Assembly (NCBI RefSeq): GCF_019834675.1
Contig: NZ_JABUBU010000003.1
Span: 186,001 to 250,000, forward strand
Direction of reading: 5' to 3'
Length of the DNA: 64,000 nucleotides
From: Rhodococcoides corynebacterioides
Lineage (GTDB): Bacteria; Actinomycetota; Actinomycetes; Mycobacteriales; Mycobacteriaceae
Position 1 is the first letter of the stretch, and each line of letters begins with the position of its first letter. This document shows positions 1 to 7,772 of the stretch, piece after piece. A program made the position numbers and the translations under genes. Below the pieces are notes generated by a model, which saw nothing but the letters and a program-made list of their open reading frames with translations, had not been told where the DNA came from and searched no databases.

Positions 1-857
1 AGGATTCGCTCCTCGGAGACCACCGGGAGTCCGTGTTCACGGGCTCGACGCACCTTCACGCTGTCCGACGACGGATCCGAACTGACCACGACACTGGTGT
101 AGCGACTGACCGAATTCATCACGTCGAGACCGGCCGCGGTGAGTTGTTCGGCGAGTCGGAGACGCGGAACACGGGTGTCGCCACTGATGACCACGCGCAT
201 GCCCTGCACCAGGCCGACCGCTGGGTCCAACGGGCCGGGGTTCCTCCACGGGCTTGGAGTGCGCGGAATGGCGTCCGGATAGATCGTCATGCGTTCTGTA
301 CAGGCGACCACGGGCAGCGGTAGATCGAGCGAGCGAGCCAATCGCGCACTGTGCGTGAAGATCTGCGCGAGCACGCGAGCGTCGTCGTACGCGTCGTGGG
401 CCCGAGACTGCCGAATCTTCCACCGCCGCGCCAGCGTGGACAGCGTGTGATTCTCGAGATCGGGCTGCAACCGACGGGACAGGGCGAGGGTGCACAACCG
501 GTGTTCCGTCGGCATTGTCACCTTGGCACGGAGGTGTTCACGGTGGAGGAACCCATGATCGAAACTGGCGTTGTGCGCCACCATGGTGCGGCCGGCGAGC
601 AGGGTCATCAGGTGCGGCGCCACCTCGTCGAAACGCGGCGCTCCACGCAGACGCTCCCTCGTCAGACCGTGGATGTGGACAGGACCGGGATCGCACCCCG
701 GGTCGATCAGGGTGGACAGTTCCTGACCAACTCTGCCGTCGTCGTCCAGCGTGATCGCTGCAACGCTGAGGACACGGTCCCGGTGTGCCTTCAGGCCGGA
801 CGTCTCGACGTCGACCACCACCCAACGATCGGCGCTGGCCGCCGGCGTTCTGAACAT
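1..857 (-). CDS. DnaQ-like 3'-5' exonuclease with BRCT domain (partial)
   Basis: Epsilon-type exonuclease, probably for DNA repair or end trimming; it runs off the left edge, so the C-terminus is missing. Reading from the ATG at 857, all three DEDD motifs are visible: ExoI VVVDVETSGL (D16, E18), ExoII HNASFDHGFL (from H95) and ExoIII HDAYDDARVL (from H154, with D158). A BRCT domain starts near residue 219 (GMRVVISGDTRV) and continues to the edge. DnaQ plus BRCT is the arrangement of many actinobacterial DNA polymerase III epsilon-like proteins. It is monocistronic as far as can be seen. The catalytic residues look intact. Confidence 0.9.
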   Translation of the reverse strand, partial: MFRTPAASADRWVVVDVETSGLKAHRDRVLSVAAITLDDDGRVGQELSTLIDPGCDPGPVHIHGLTRERLRGAPRFDEVAPHLMTLLAGRTMVAHNASFDHGFLHREHLRAKVTMPTEHRLCTLALSRRLQPDLENHTLSTLARRWKIRQSRAHDAYDDARVLAQIFTHSARLARSLDLPLPVVACTERMTIYPDAIPRTPSPWRNPGPLDPAVGLVQGMRVVISGDTRVPRLRLAEQLTAAGLDVMNSVSRYTSVVVSSDPSSDSVKVRRAREHGLPVVSEERI

Positions 858-1016
858 CACGCGACCACTCTCGCACGGAAACGGACCGAACCTTCGGGTT
901 CGGCTGAACCTGCGTCAGTAGAACTGCTCGCTGGAACAGCGCAGTCGATTCATGCGCGATCTCGGCCGCGCTGTGGACCGCTCAGCACTTCGCGTGTCGG
1001 AGATCGGGCCGAGGCG

Positions 1017-1787
1017 TCAATCCTTGACCAACCCGCCGTCGACAACGAGGTTCTGACCGGTCACCGCCCGCGCCCACGGTGAGGCGAAGAACAGGACGGC
1101 GTCGGCGAACTCGGCCGGCGTCGTCACCCGGCGCAGCGGGGTGCTCTCGGCGATCATGTCGAACACGGCAGAGGGGGTGGCGGCGCTGGCGTCCGTCGTT
1201 CGGAGAAGGCCGCCGGACACCATGTTCACGGTGATGCCGTCCGGACCGAGATCAGCGGACAACGTGCGCGTGAGTGCCAGCAGGGCCGCCTTCGCAGCCG
1301 TGTAATCGTGGTACGGGACGACGGGGTTCTGCACGAGATTCGTTCCTACGGTGACGATTCGGCCGAATCCGGCCTCTCTCATACCTGCCAGCACGGCCTT
1401 GGTCGTGTTGAGCGCGCCGGCGACCGAACCCCTGAACTGCTGGTCGAACGCATCCCACTTGATGGTCTCCACCGAGGCGCGGGCATCGCCGTCGAACACG
1501 AAGTCGACGAGCGCGTTGTTGACGACGGTCGTGACCGGCGAGTCGAAATGCTCCCGTCCCGCCTCGACCATGTCGACGACGTCGTTGTCGACGGTGACGT
1601 CGGCCCGCACGGCGAACGTCCGGTCAGCCCCGAACTCGCTGACCAACGCCTGTGCCGACTCCGCGCTGCGACGGTAGTTGACGACAACGCGGGCGCCCTC
1701 GGCCAGGAACGCCCGACTGATCGACGCACCCAGGCCGCGAGCGCCACCGGTCACGAGCACCACCTGATCAGCGATCGCTGTCGCCAT
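1017..1787 (-). CDS. SDR-family oxidoreductase under a TPP riboswitch
   Basis: Short-chain dehydrogenase of 256 aa, FabG-like in length. The Rossmann motif TGGARGLG is at residues 13-20 and the active-site pair is YTAAK. The usual catalytic Ser, 13 residues before the Tyr, is replaced by Thr (VGTN), and the NNAG motif reads NNAL, so this is a divergent SDR. The ATG at 1787 is chosen because GGAGGG lies about 9 nt upstream and because the aptamer ends exactly at the start codon; an in-frame extension upstream would run through the riboswitch. Substrate is unknown; control by thiamine pyrophosphate suggests a role near thiamine or a TPP-dependent pathway. Confidence 0.85.
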   Translation of the reverse strand: MATAIADQVVLVTGGARGLGASISRAFLAEGARVVVNYRRSAESAQALVSEFGADRTFAVRADVTVDNDVVDMVEAGREHFDSPVTTVVNNALVDFVFDGDARASVETIKWDAFDQQFRGSVAGALNTTKAVLAGMREAGFGRIVTVGTNLVQNPVVPYHDYTAAKAALLALTRTLSADLGPDGITVNMVSGGLLRTTDASAATPSAVFDMIAESTPLRRVTTPAEFADAVLFFASPWARAVTGQNLVVDGGLVKD

Positions 1788-1867
1788 CTCGACATCCCTC
1801 CGCCGGCATGACCCGGTCAGGTTCGACGGGTGTGTTCTCAGCCGGCCGCCCGGCACCCCGTGTCGAG
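1788..1867 (-). promoter_or_regulatory. TPP (THI-box) riboswitch
   Basis: The minus strand carries the THI-box landmarks in order: GGGGTGCC, GGCTGAGA (CTGAGA at 1841-1836), GAACCTGA (ACCTGA at 1822-1817) and CATGCCGGCGGAGGGA (1811-1796). P1 is closed by CTCGACA (1867-1861) pairing with TGTCGAG (1794-1788), which ends at the base before the ATG at 1787. The Shine-Dalgarno GGAGGG lies inside the conserved 3' part, so ligand binding should hide it. This is the layout of a translational OFF switch. Only one gene, the SDR, follows. Confidence 0.9.
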
Positions 1868-2006
1868 TCCATGCAACCACGGCGCGCGCGGAGAGAGCGG
1901 CGGGCTCTCCTCAGCGTTGTCGCAGCCCGTCGCCGTCGACGCACCGCGACCCGGTCGGCCGCAGCACCGCACTCATGAAGTAGTGGTTGACGGACGGGCG
2001 CATGGG

Positions 2007-2699
2007 TCAGCTACACCGTCGGTTGCGCCCGGGCGATGCCAGCTCCCGGACGACGTCGTCGAGCCTGTCGGCGACGACGTCTGGTTGCGCGAACGCCGGC
2101 GTCAGCACGCCCTCCTCGCGGGAACACCACCCGGTGCGCAGGCCGACTCGGCTGGCGCCGTGCAGATCCCAACCGTGCACGGCGATCATGGCCATCGACG
2201 ACGCCGGCACCCCGGCCCGCTCGACGGCCAACCGGTAGGGCGCGGGCGACGGCTTCCAAGCGCGGACGTCGTCGATCGACAGGACCTGCTCCACCCGGTC
2301 GCGGATGCCGGCCCGGTCGAGGAATCCCACGGTCGACGACGCCGCGCCGTTGGACAGCGCGAACACCCGCGCCCCGCTTTCGAGCGCGGCGTCAACGGCG
2401 GGCACGGCGTCTGGGTGGGGTCGAGTCTCGGAGAAGCCGCCCAGGATCCACTCGACATCGTCGTCGGACAGCGCCCCCCGGGTGTGGCTGCGCAGCGCGG
2501 ACGCAGCGACGTCGAGGAAGGGGCGGTGGTCCCCCGCCAACGTGAGAGCCATGGCGTCGCGGAGCATGTGGCGGAACCACGGGTCGAGCGAGCCGGCGGG
2601 GAGTCCGCGGGCCTGCATGCGGTCCTCCACGGGCTGGAGATCGGCGAGGGTTCCGACCACGTCGAAGACGAAGACCTCGGGTGCGGCTGGAATGGTCAT
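2007..2699 (-). CDS. HAD hydrolase, haloacid dehalogenase type II-like
   Basis: HAD-superfamily hydrolase of 230 aa. Motif I is FDVVGTL near residue 12 (nucleophile Asp, with V instead of the second acid of HAD phosphatases), motif II is LSNG, motif III is the Lys of KPSPAPY and motif IV is GWDLHGA. The AVHGWDLHGASRVGLRT region is typical of (S)-2-haloacid dehalogenases. The start is set at MTIPAAPEV because the 20 residues upstream are not HAD-like. It may hydrolyse a 2-haloacid or a small phosphoester. It lies upstream of the riboswitch and SDR on the same strand. Confidence 0.8.
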   Translation of the reverse strand: MTIPAAPEVFVFDVVGTLADLQPVEDRMQARGLPAGSLDPWFRHMLRDAMALTLAGDHRPFLDVAASALRSHTRGALSDDDVEWILGGFSETRPHPDAVPAVDAALESGARVFALSNGAASSTVGFLDRAGIRDRVEQVLSIDDVRAWKPSPAPYRLAVERAGVPASSMAMIAVHGWDLHGASRVGLRTGWCSREEGVLTPAFAQPDVVADRLDDVVRELASPGRNRRCS

Positions 2700-2800
2700 A
2701 CTCGCGGCTACCCGACTGCGAGCTGTTGGAAAAGCGACGGCACGCTGGCACCCGCTCAAACAGATGCCGACGCCGTTCTCCCTCGTGTGATGATGCGTCC

Positions 2801-3217
2801 GTGGCCGAGGTCAAGACCCAGCCGACCGATGCCAGTGTTGCCGACTTCCTTGCTGCGGCGACCCCTGCTCGCCGACGGGATGACGGCCTGCGGCTGGCCG
2901 ACCTGTTCCGCGAGGTGACCGGCACCGACCCGGTCATGTGGGGACCGTCGATGGTCGGGTACGGCAGCTACCGCTACGCCTCACCGGCGAACCCGCGGAC
3001 GCGTGGCATCTGGCCGCGGGTTGCGTTCTCGCCACGAAAGGCGCAGCTTTGGCTCTACGGGCTGAAGGACCTTCCCGACGGGGCTGCTCTACTCCCGTCG
3101 CTGGGTACGTACACCGAAGGAGCGGGCTGCGTGTACGTCAAGTCGCTCGACCGGATCGACCTCGACGTGTTGCGGCAGCTCGTCATGATCGCGTGGGCAC
3201 GCCCGGACGATTACTGA
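2801..3217 (+). CDS. DUF1801 domain protein
   Basis: Small soluble protein of 138 aa matching the DUF1801 (YdhG-like) fold: an N-terminal helix (VADFLAAATPARRRDDG), then DPVMWGPSMVGYGSY, a central strand block with FSPRKAQLWLYG, and the C-terminal IDLDVLRQLVMIAW helix. A GTG at 2801 is used as start because homology begins just after it; the Shine-Dalgarno is weak. Function of the family is not established. It stands alone between the HAD gene (divergent) and the hipB operator region. Confidence 0.75.
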   Translation: MAEVKTQPTDASVADFLAAATPARRRDDGLRLADLFREVTGTDPVMWGPSMVGYGSYRYASPANPRTRGIWPRVAFSPRKAQLWLYGLKDLPDGAALLPSLGTYTEGAGCVYVKSLDRIDLDVLRQLVMIAWARPDDY

Positions 3218-3232
3218 ACTCGCGATACCCAA

Positions 3233-3248
3233 GCCTGCGAACGCAAGC
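3233..3248. promoter_or_regulatory. Operator-like palindrome O1 upstream of hipB-like gene
   Basis: GCCTGC-GAAC-GCAAGC, an inverted repeat with one mismatch to consensus GCTTGC-N4-GCAAGC. It is the first of three copies whose starts are exactly 61 bp apart (3233, 3294, 3355). Confidence 0.6.
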
Positions 3249-3293
3249 TCAACGACTCCTGTTCGAACCCGAGATACGAACCACTCACTCCAT

Positions 3294-3309
3294 GCTTGCG
3301 TCAGCAAGC
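3294..3309. promoter_or_regulatory. Operator-like palindrome O2 upstream of hipB-like gene
   Basis: GCTTGC-GTCA-GCAAGC, a perfect 6+4+6 inverted repeat. It ends 7 bp before the predicted -35 element. Confidence 0.65.
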
Positions 3310-3316
3310 TTAAGCC

Positions 3317-3345
3317 TTGAATGACAGAGATCGACGCCGTACATT
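3317..3345 (+). promoter_or_regulatory. Predicted sigma70-type promoter of hipB-hipA
   Basis: TTGAAT (3317-3322) and TACATT (3340-3345) are separated by 17 bp. The promoter sits between palindromes O2 and O3, so a bound HipB-type repressor would occlude it. The start codon at 3383 is 38 bp past the -10. Confidence 0.5.
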
Positions 3346-3354
3346 CCTTCCAAC

Positions 3355-3370
3355 GCTTCCGAACGCAAGC
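3355..3370. promoter_or_regulatory. Operator-like palindrome O3 upstream of hipB-like gene
   Basis: GCTTCC-GAAC-GCAAGC, one mismatch to the consensus. It covers the expected transcription start, 10 bp past the predicted -10, and ends 12 bp before the ATG of the HipB-like gene. Confidence 0.6.
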
Positions 3371-3382
3371 ACAGGGGGACCC

Positions 3383-3640
3383 ATGGCGACACCCCGTCGA
3401 TCGCGACGCCCGGACAACCCATCGCTCGCGCGCTCGTTCGTAGCCCGACGTCTCCAGCTCGGGTTGACTCAATCTGAGCTCGCCCTGCTGGCCGGGGTCG
3501 GCCGGTCGACCGTTCAGGCCGTGGAGGGTGGCAAGGACTCCGCCCAGATCGACGGCGTCCAAGCCATTGCCGACGCGTTGGGGTGCGACCTGGTCCTCAT
3601 GACGCGCGCCGGCACGGTCGTCGACGGCCGGAACCCATGA
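3383..3640 (+). CDS. hipB: HipB-like HTH antitoxin/repressor
   Basis: Xre/HipB-type helix-turn-helix protein of 85 aa. The HTH is clear (LGLTQSELALLAGVGRSTV), followed by VEGGK and a DALGCDLVLM tail typical of HipB antitoxins. The ATG at 3383 is preceded by AGGGGGAC. It overlaps the next reading frame by 4 bp (ATGA at 3637), so the two are translationally coupled. By family it should repress its own promoter, and the three 61-bp-spaced palindromes upstream fit that. It should also bind and neutralise the HipA-type kinase encoded downstream. Confidence 0.85.
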   Translation: MATPRRSRRPDNPSLARSFVARRLQLGLTQSELALLAGVGRSTVQAVEGGKDSAQIDGVQAIADALGCDLVLMTRAGTVVDGRNP

Positions 3641-3816
3641 CCGCGCAGGTCGACCTCCGGCACGTTGCCAGCGCCGACGTCTACAAAGGTGGCGTTCTTG
3701 CCGGCACCTTGGCCCGATCGGGTGACGACGTCGTGTTCTCGTACGACGACGCCTACCGAGACAACCCGAAATGGACGCCGTCGCATGGACCATCCCGAAA
3801 ACGATCACCCAGCTGA
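3637..3816 (+). pseudogene. hipA: N-terminal fragment of frameshifted HipA kinase
   Basis: Frame of 59 aa beginning MTAQVDLRHVASADVYKGG and running through VVFSYDDAYRDNPK. This is the first half of the HipA N-subdomain 1. Homology stops at AAA 3769-3771 and continues in the -1 frame from ATG 3771 (MDAVAWTIPKT), consistent with loss of one A from an AAAA run. The break falls in mid-domain, not at a domain border. A natural three-gene HipBST-like arrangement (separate S and T proteins) is therefore less likely but not excluded. It could also be a sequencing error. Confidence 0.7.
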
Positions 3817-4862
3817 GTGCGGGTGCAGGCAGTGTGCCCCCGTTCTTCGCCGACCTTCTCCCCGAGGGGATTCGCCTGTCCGGCATCGTCGCCGGAATGA
3901 AAACGTCCGAGGACGATCACCTCACCATCCTCCTCGCGGTCGGTTCCGACACCATCGGCGACGTTCGGGTCGTACCGCAATCGACCGGTCTGACCACGCG
4001 GAGCGGCACCATCGACCCCAATGACCGTGTCCCCGACCTTCGCGCCCTCTTCGACAGATTGTCCGGGCCCGAGTCCGTCACCGTCGATCGAGCAAGCCTG
4101 CCGGGGGTGCAGGGCAAAGTGTCGGCTCAGATGCACACGTCCCCCGTGTCGACCACACGCGGTGCAGCGATCCTGAAACTCGCTCCTCCCAACAGATTTC
4201 CGCGTTTGGTGGAGAACGAACACTTCTTCATGGCGGTCGCCGAGACGTGCGGGTTGACCGTTCCGCGGACACTGATGATCACCGACGACCGCGGAGTCAC
4301 AGGCCTGCTCGTCCAACGATTCGACCGGGACGGGGATTCCGCGCTGGCGCAGGAAGACGCATGCCAGATCAACGCCCTGTATCCCTCGGCGAAGTATCGA
4401 ATGAAGAGCGAGACCGTGTTCGACTCGTTGCCGTCCATCGTCGAGCGCGGCGGCGGTTCCGCTCGGGCGGCCACGCTCGACTTACTGAGGCTGACCGTCT
4501 ACTCGTACGCCATCGGAAACGGTGATCTGCACGGAAAGAACTACTCCGTTCGCCGACACCCTCGCGGGCACTGGGAAGTCGCTCCTGCCTACGACCTGCT
4601 GTGCACGCAGACTTACATGGGGTGGGACGACCCGATGGCTCTCACCTTCTACGGGCGCAACAACCGTTGGAATCGCCGGCACGTCCTGGACGGTGCGGCC
4701 CGGCACCTCATCCCGACCAAAGCAGCAGGGAGAGTTCTCGACGACGTCGTACACGGGGTCCGTGCCGCTGTGGACGGCCTCGGCGCGATCGGCTTCGACG
4801 ACAAGACAGCAGCACGGATGGCCCGTGTCGTACGTCAGCGGTGCGACGACCTGAGTTCCTGA
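3771..4862 (+). CDS. hipA: HipA-type serine/threonine kinase, frameshifted N-terminus
   Basis: Main part of a HipA toxin kinase, 363 aa. Seen in order: the end of N-subdomain 1 (PPFFADLLPEG), the Gly-rich loop GVQGKVS, the ATP-binding strand AAILKLAPP, LLVQRFDRD, the catalytic loop NGDLHGKNYSV (catalytic Asp) and the metal-binding PAYDLL. Catalytic residues are present, so the kinase core could fold. The first ~45 residues of the domain are in another frame (3637-3816). HipA kinases phosphorylate aminoacyl-tRNA synthetases and induce dormancy; the partner is the upstream HipB-like protein. The gene ends 36 bp from the convergent HEPN-like gene. Confidence 0.8.
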   Translation: MDAVAWTIPKTITQLSAGAGSVPPFFADLLPEGIRLSGIVAGMKTSEDDHLTILLAVGSDTIGDVRVVPQSTGLTTRSGTIDPNDRVPDLRALFDRLSGPESVTVDRASLPGVQGKVSAQMHTSPVSTTRGAAILKLAPPNRFPRLVENEHFFMAVAETCGLTVPRTLMITDDRGVTGLLVQRFDRDGDSALAQEDACQINALYPSAKYRMKSETVFDSLPSIVERGGGSARAATLDLLRLTVYSYAIGNGDLHGKNYSVRRHPRGHWEVAPAYDLLCTQTYMGWDDPMALTFYGRNNRWNRRHVLDGAARHLIPTKAAGRVLDDVVHGVRAAVDGLGAIGFDDKTAARMARVVRQRCDDLSS

Positions 4863-4898
4863 CCGGACATCGCGGGCAAGGCACGATCAGGTCACTAC

Positions 4899-5249
4899 CT
4901 AGGGGCCTTTCAGCAGCGTCGCGACCGCCGCACAGAGGTGCCGCACCTCGGCAACGGTCGGCGACAGCTCGAAAGCGTGGTGATGACACACGCTACTGAG
5001 CCGGTTCCAGGCCAGAGCGGCAGCGTCGGCACGATCCTGCGAGTCGAGCGAGCGCAGAATGACGAGCTTCGACCGCATCGTCGCGTCGGGAACTGCGAGG
5101 CCCAGTTCCGCGCACCGCGTGGACACCAGTTCCTCCAATGCCTGGCGCGCCAACACCGCCGCCAGACGGGCCGAGTGCGGCGTCGCCACGTCGCTGCTGT
5201 CGAGGAGTCGCTCGGCGTGGGCAAGAGACAGGGCCGGCTGTGTGGTCAC
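4899..5249 (-). CDS. Small HEPN-like protein coupled to RloC-like ATPase
   Basis: All-helical protein of 116 aa with GTG start at 5249 overlapping the stop of the ATPase gene (GTGA), so it is cotranslated. Two HEPN hallmarks are visible: R-x3-E in ARQALEE (R35, E39) and an R-x5-H motif in NRLSSVCHHHAFELSP (R83 with H89-H91) just before the last helix. HEPN domains are RNases or RNase-related regulators in toxin and phage-defence systems. It could be an accessory nuclease, an antitoxin, or a scaffold for the ATPase. The family is not one I can name, and the HEPN assignment rests on motifs and helix pattern only. Confidence 0.6.
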   Translation of the reverse strand: MTTQPALSLAHAERLLDSSDVATPHSARLAAVLARQALEELVSTRCAELGLAVPDATMRSKLVILRSLDSQDRADAAALAWNRLSSVCHHHAFELSPTVAEVRHLCAAVATLLKGP

Positions 5250-7681
5250 GGGTTCAGGATTCCCTTGACCATGCTGCGCAGGTCCCTGACCGCCATGTCA
5301 TCCACGACGACGTCTGTGCCATGTGTTCCTGCGTTCGCGATGCGCAACGTGGGGTGACGCTCCGTCCGCCACGACAGCCACCCACTGAGGTCACGCTCAG
5401 CGTCCCCGTGTGCGGCCAAGGCGAGACGCTTACGGGTCGAGCCGGCCTGGCTCCACTGCTTCTCGGTCTCCACGCGGCCCGCGCCGGTCCTGTACTGCTC
5501 CGCGTAGAACACCTGTTGCGCAGCCGATTCCAAGGCCAACCGGAAGAGCCCGGGACAGGCACGACGCTTGACGACATCCGGCACCTTCTCGTCTCGAACC
5601 AGAGCGAACACGTCGTCGACGTAGCGCGTCGAGGGGTTCGACGCCTCGCTCACTGTGACCGCCGAACCCGTAGCTCTGGTCACTTCGATCAGGCGGGCGT
5701 CGACGGCGAGTTGCCGAATCGCCGTCGCCAACCGGTCGTCGTGCGAGAAGACCACGACCTGCCTCGTCGCGGCGAGCCTCGACAGCACCCGGACGAACCC
5801 GTCGACCTTCGCCGGGTCCATGGCCTGGATGGGGTCGTCGAGCACGATGAAGCGGAACGGACTGGTGGGCGTGGTCGCCCGCGGAATGAACAGGGCGAGC
5901 GCCAGAGCATGCAGTTCACCCTGACTCATCACGGCCAGCGCCTCGGACGGCGTGCCGTCGACCGAGCCGGTGAGCACGGCTTTTCGGCGGGTGTTGCTGC
6001 CCTGCAGGCTGATCGATCCGATGTCGACGTTGCTCTCCTGGCGCAGCACGGACCAGATCTCGCGCGCTTGCGCTGCGATGGGTTCGAGGCGTCGATTGCG
6101 CAACTCCGCGGCGTGGGAGGTGATCCACTTCTTCGCGGCGTCGAGGTTGTCCACGTCGGCGTCCCGCGTCCGGGCGTCGGCTTCGAGCGTGACCCACGCC
6201 CCGATACGACCGGCGACCGGAGCCCACTGGTCCTCACGTGCGATCAGAGCCGCAGCCGCGGCGGCGCGCACCGCGTGACCCGCCTCCACCACAGCCGGCA
6301 CGGTCGACCTGAGGTGACTCGGAAGTTCTGCGGCGTCCGTCGGCACGGCGCGCGCTGCACCGACCGCGGCTCGATACGCATTCACCACGACCGGGTCGAG
6401 CCCGTCGTCCACCACGTCGACGAGCTGGTCGATCAGAGCGCGAGCCGACCGACGGGCGTCGTCGAGGTCTCGTCGGCGCCGTTGGTAGTCGGCCATCGCC
6501 TCGTTCTCGTCGGACAACGCGGTCCGCGTGCGCACTGCCCAGGCCTGGTCGAGTTCCCCGACACCACACACCGGGCAGGGACCGTCGCCGGATTCGTCGT
6601 GCAGCGCGAGCGCGGCCTCGACGACGTCGAGACGCCGTGCGACGGCAGCCGACAGGTCGTCGGCACCGTCGACGGCGGCAGTGACGGCCGCCTGCAGCAT
6701 CGTCGCGACCGACTCCGCTTGCGCCGACTCGGGGACGGACAGCTCCGCCATCGCCCGAAGACCCGAAAGCGATTGTGCCCCGGCGTTGTCGGAACCGCTG
6801 GCCAGGGCGAGCAGCGCGTCGAGGTCCGGGGCTCGCTTCTTCAGCAGGGTGGCCGCCGACCGGGCGCGATCGTCGTCGATGTCCGCGACCAGCGCCCTGA
6901 GTTCACGCAGGCCGGCGGACGCCTCGGACCGTGGCACCTTCGCCGCCTTGAGTGCTGCGGCGAGGCGCTTCTCGGCGTCCGTGATCTCCTCGAGGCCGAG
7001 GAGGGTGGCCAGCGCGTCGTACAACGCGGAGGGGCTGTCCTCGACCAAGCCCCCGATCTCGTCGTAGGACAGGATGGGCCGGTGCAGTTCGACCGCGGCG
7101 TTCCACCCGAGGCCGTCGGTTCCGCTGCGCCGCTTGCTTTTTCCCTGCTGCGTCCAGGTGACCGAATCGATGAGCTGCGCGTCGTCGGCCCAGTCCACCC
7201 CGACGACGGTGGGCTCGGCCCCCTCGACGGTGAGACCGACCCGAACTTCGCACGGGGTTGCCTGGTGCAAGTTCCGCCAGGAATCCCGCCACAGCTTGGC
7301 CTTGTTCTCCCAGCGATAGCTCTTCCCCGTGACGGCGTACTCGAGCGCTTCGGCGAAGCTGGACTTCCCGGAGCCGTTGCGCCCGCTGACGACCGTGATT
7401 CCCGGCGCCGGATGCAGGTTCAAGACGGCTTTCGGCCCGATCCCACGGAAACCCGCGACACTGATCGAGGTCAGGAAGGCCCCCACCGGCTCCGCTGTCT
7501 CGACGTCCGACGGGGTTCTCGGTTGCGGCATGGATGTTCCGTCGAGAAGCCCGGTCAGGGCGTCGTCGCCATCCAGGGCCGCCATCACCAGATACTTGGC
7601 AGCGTCCGCCAGATCGGTGTCGGCGTCGATGGCCTTGAGCACATCGTCCGTCAACGGCCTGTCCACCACGGGTTCGGTCAC
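5246..7681 (-). CDS. RloC-like ABC/SMC ATPase with zinc hook and C-terminal HEPN-like domain
   Basis: Protein of 811 aa from GTG 7681, chosen because GGAGGGG lies 5 nt upstream. After a ~70-aa N-terminal region come Walker A GRNGSGKSS (~100-108), a long helical middle with zinc-hook CPVC (~369), the ABC signature SQGELHALALALF (~586), Walker B FIVLDDP (~612) and H-loop FSHDD (~645). The C-terminal ~110 residues show HEPN marks, FRLALE (R714, E718) and RIANAGTHG (R780, H787), as in the PrrC/RloC anticodon nucleases. Length and domain order fit RloC. Anticodon-nuclease activity is inferred, not shown. It is coupled to the small HEPN-like gene. Confidence 0.7.
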   Translation of the reverse strand: MTEPVVDRPLTDDVLKAIDADTDLADAAKYLVMAALDGDDALTGLLDGTSMPQPRTPSDVETAEPVGAFLTSISVAGFRGIGPKAVLNLHPAPGITVVSGRNGSGKSSFAEALEYAVTGKSYRWENKAKLWRDSWRNLHQATPCEVRVGLTVEGAEPTVVGVDWADDAQLIDSVTWTQQGKSKRRSGTDGLGWNAAVELHRPILSYDEIGGLVEDSPSALYDALATLLGLEEITDAEKRLAAALKAAKVPRSEASAGLRELRALVADIDDDRARSAATLLKKRAPDLDALLALASGSDNAGAQSLSGLRAMAELSVPESAQAESVATMLQAAVTAAVDGADDLSAAVARRLDVVEAALALHDESGDGPCPVCGVGELDQAWAVRTRTALSDENEAMADYQRRRRDLDDARRSARALIDQLVDVVDDGLDPVVVNAYRAAVGAARAVPTDAAELPSHLRSTVPAVVEAGHAVRAAAAAALIAREDQWAPVAGRIGAWVTLEADARTRDADVDNLDAAKKWITSHAAELRNRRLEPIAAQAREIWSVLRQESNVDIGSISLQGSNTRRKAVLTGSVDGTPSEALAVMSQGELHALALALFIPRATTPTSPFRFIVLDDPIQAMDPAKVDGFVRVLSRLAATRQVVVFSHDDRLATAIRQLAVDARLIEVTRATGSAVTVSEASNPSTRYVDDVFALVRDEKVPDVVKRRACPGLFRLALESAAQQVFYAEQYRTGAGRVETEKQWSQAGSTRKRLALAAHGDAERDLSGWLSWRTERHPTLRIANAGTHGTDVVVDDMAVRDLRSMVKGILNP

Positions 7682-7772
7682 CGACACCCCTCCACAATCC
7701 GGTTCGAGTTCCGGACCACCGTGACACAGAGGTGCGACAGGCACAGCGATTCCGGCCCGACGGGCTGAGGCC

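Noticed and set aside
3637..4862. Natural three-gene HipBST toxin system
   Set aside because: The break falls in the middle of N-subdomain 1 and the first frame ends in out-of-frame residues, so a one-base loss explains it better; kept only as an alternative.
5138..7768. Very long open frame (876 codons) on the plus strand, antisense to the RloC-like gene
   Set aside because: High GC makes long antisense frames common; the translation is Arg/His-rich and repetitive with no domain, while the opposite strand has clear ATPase motifs.
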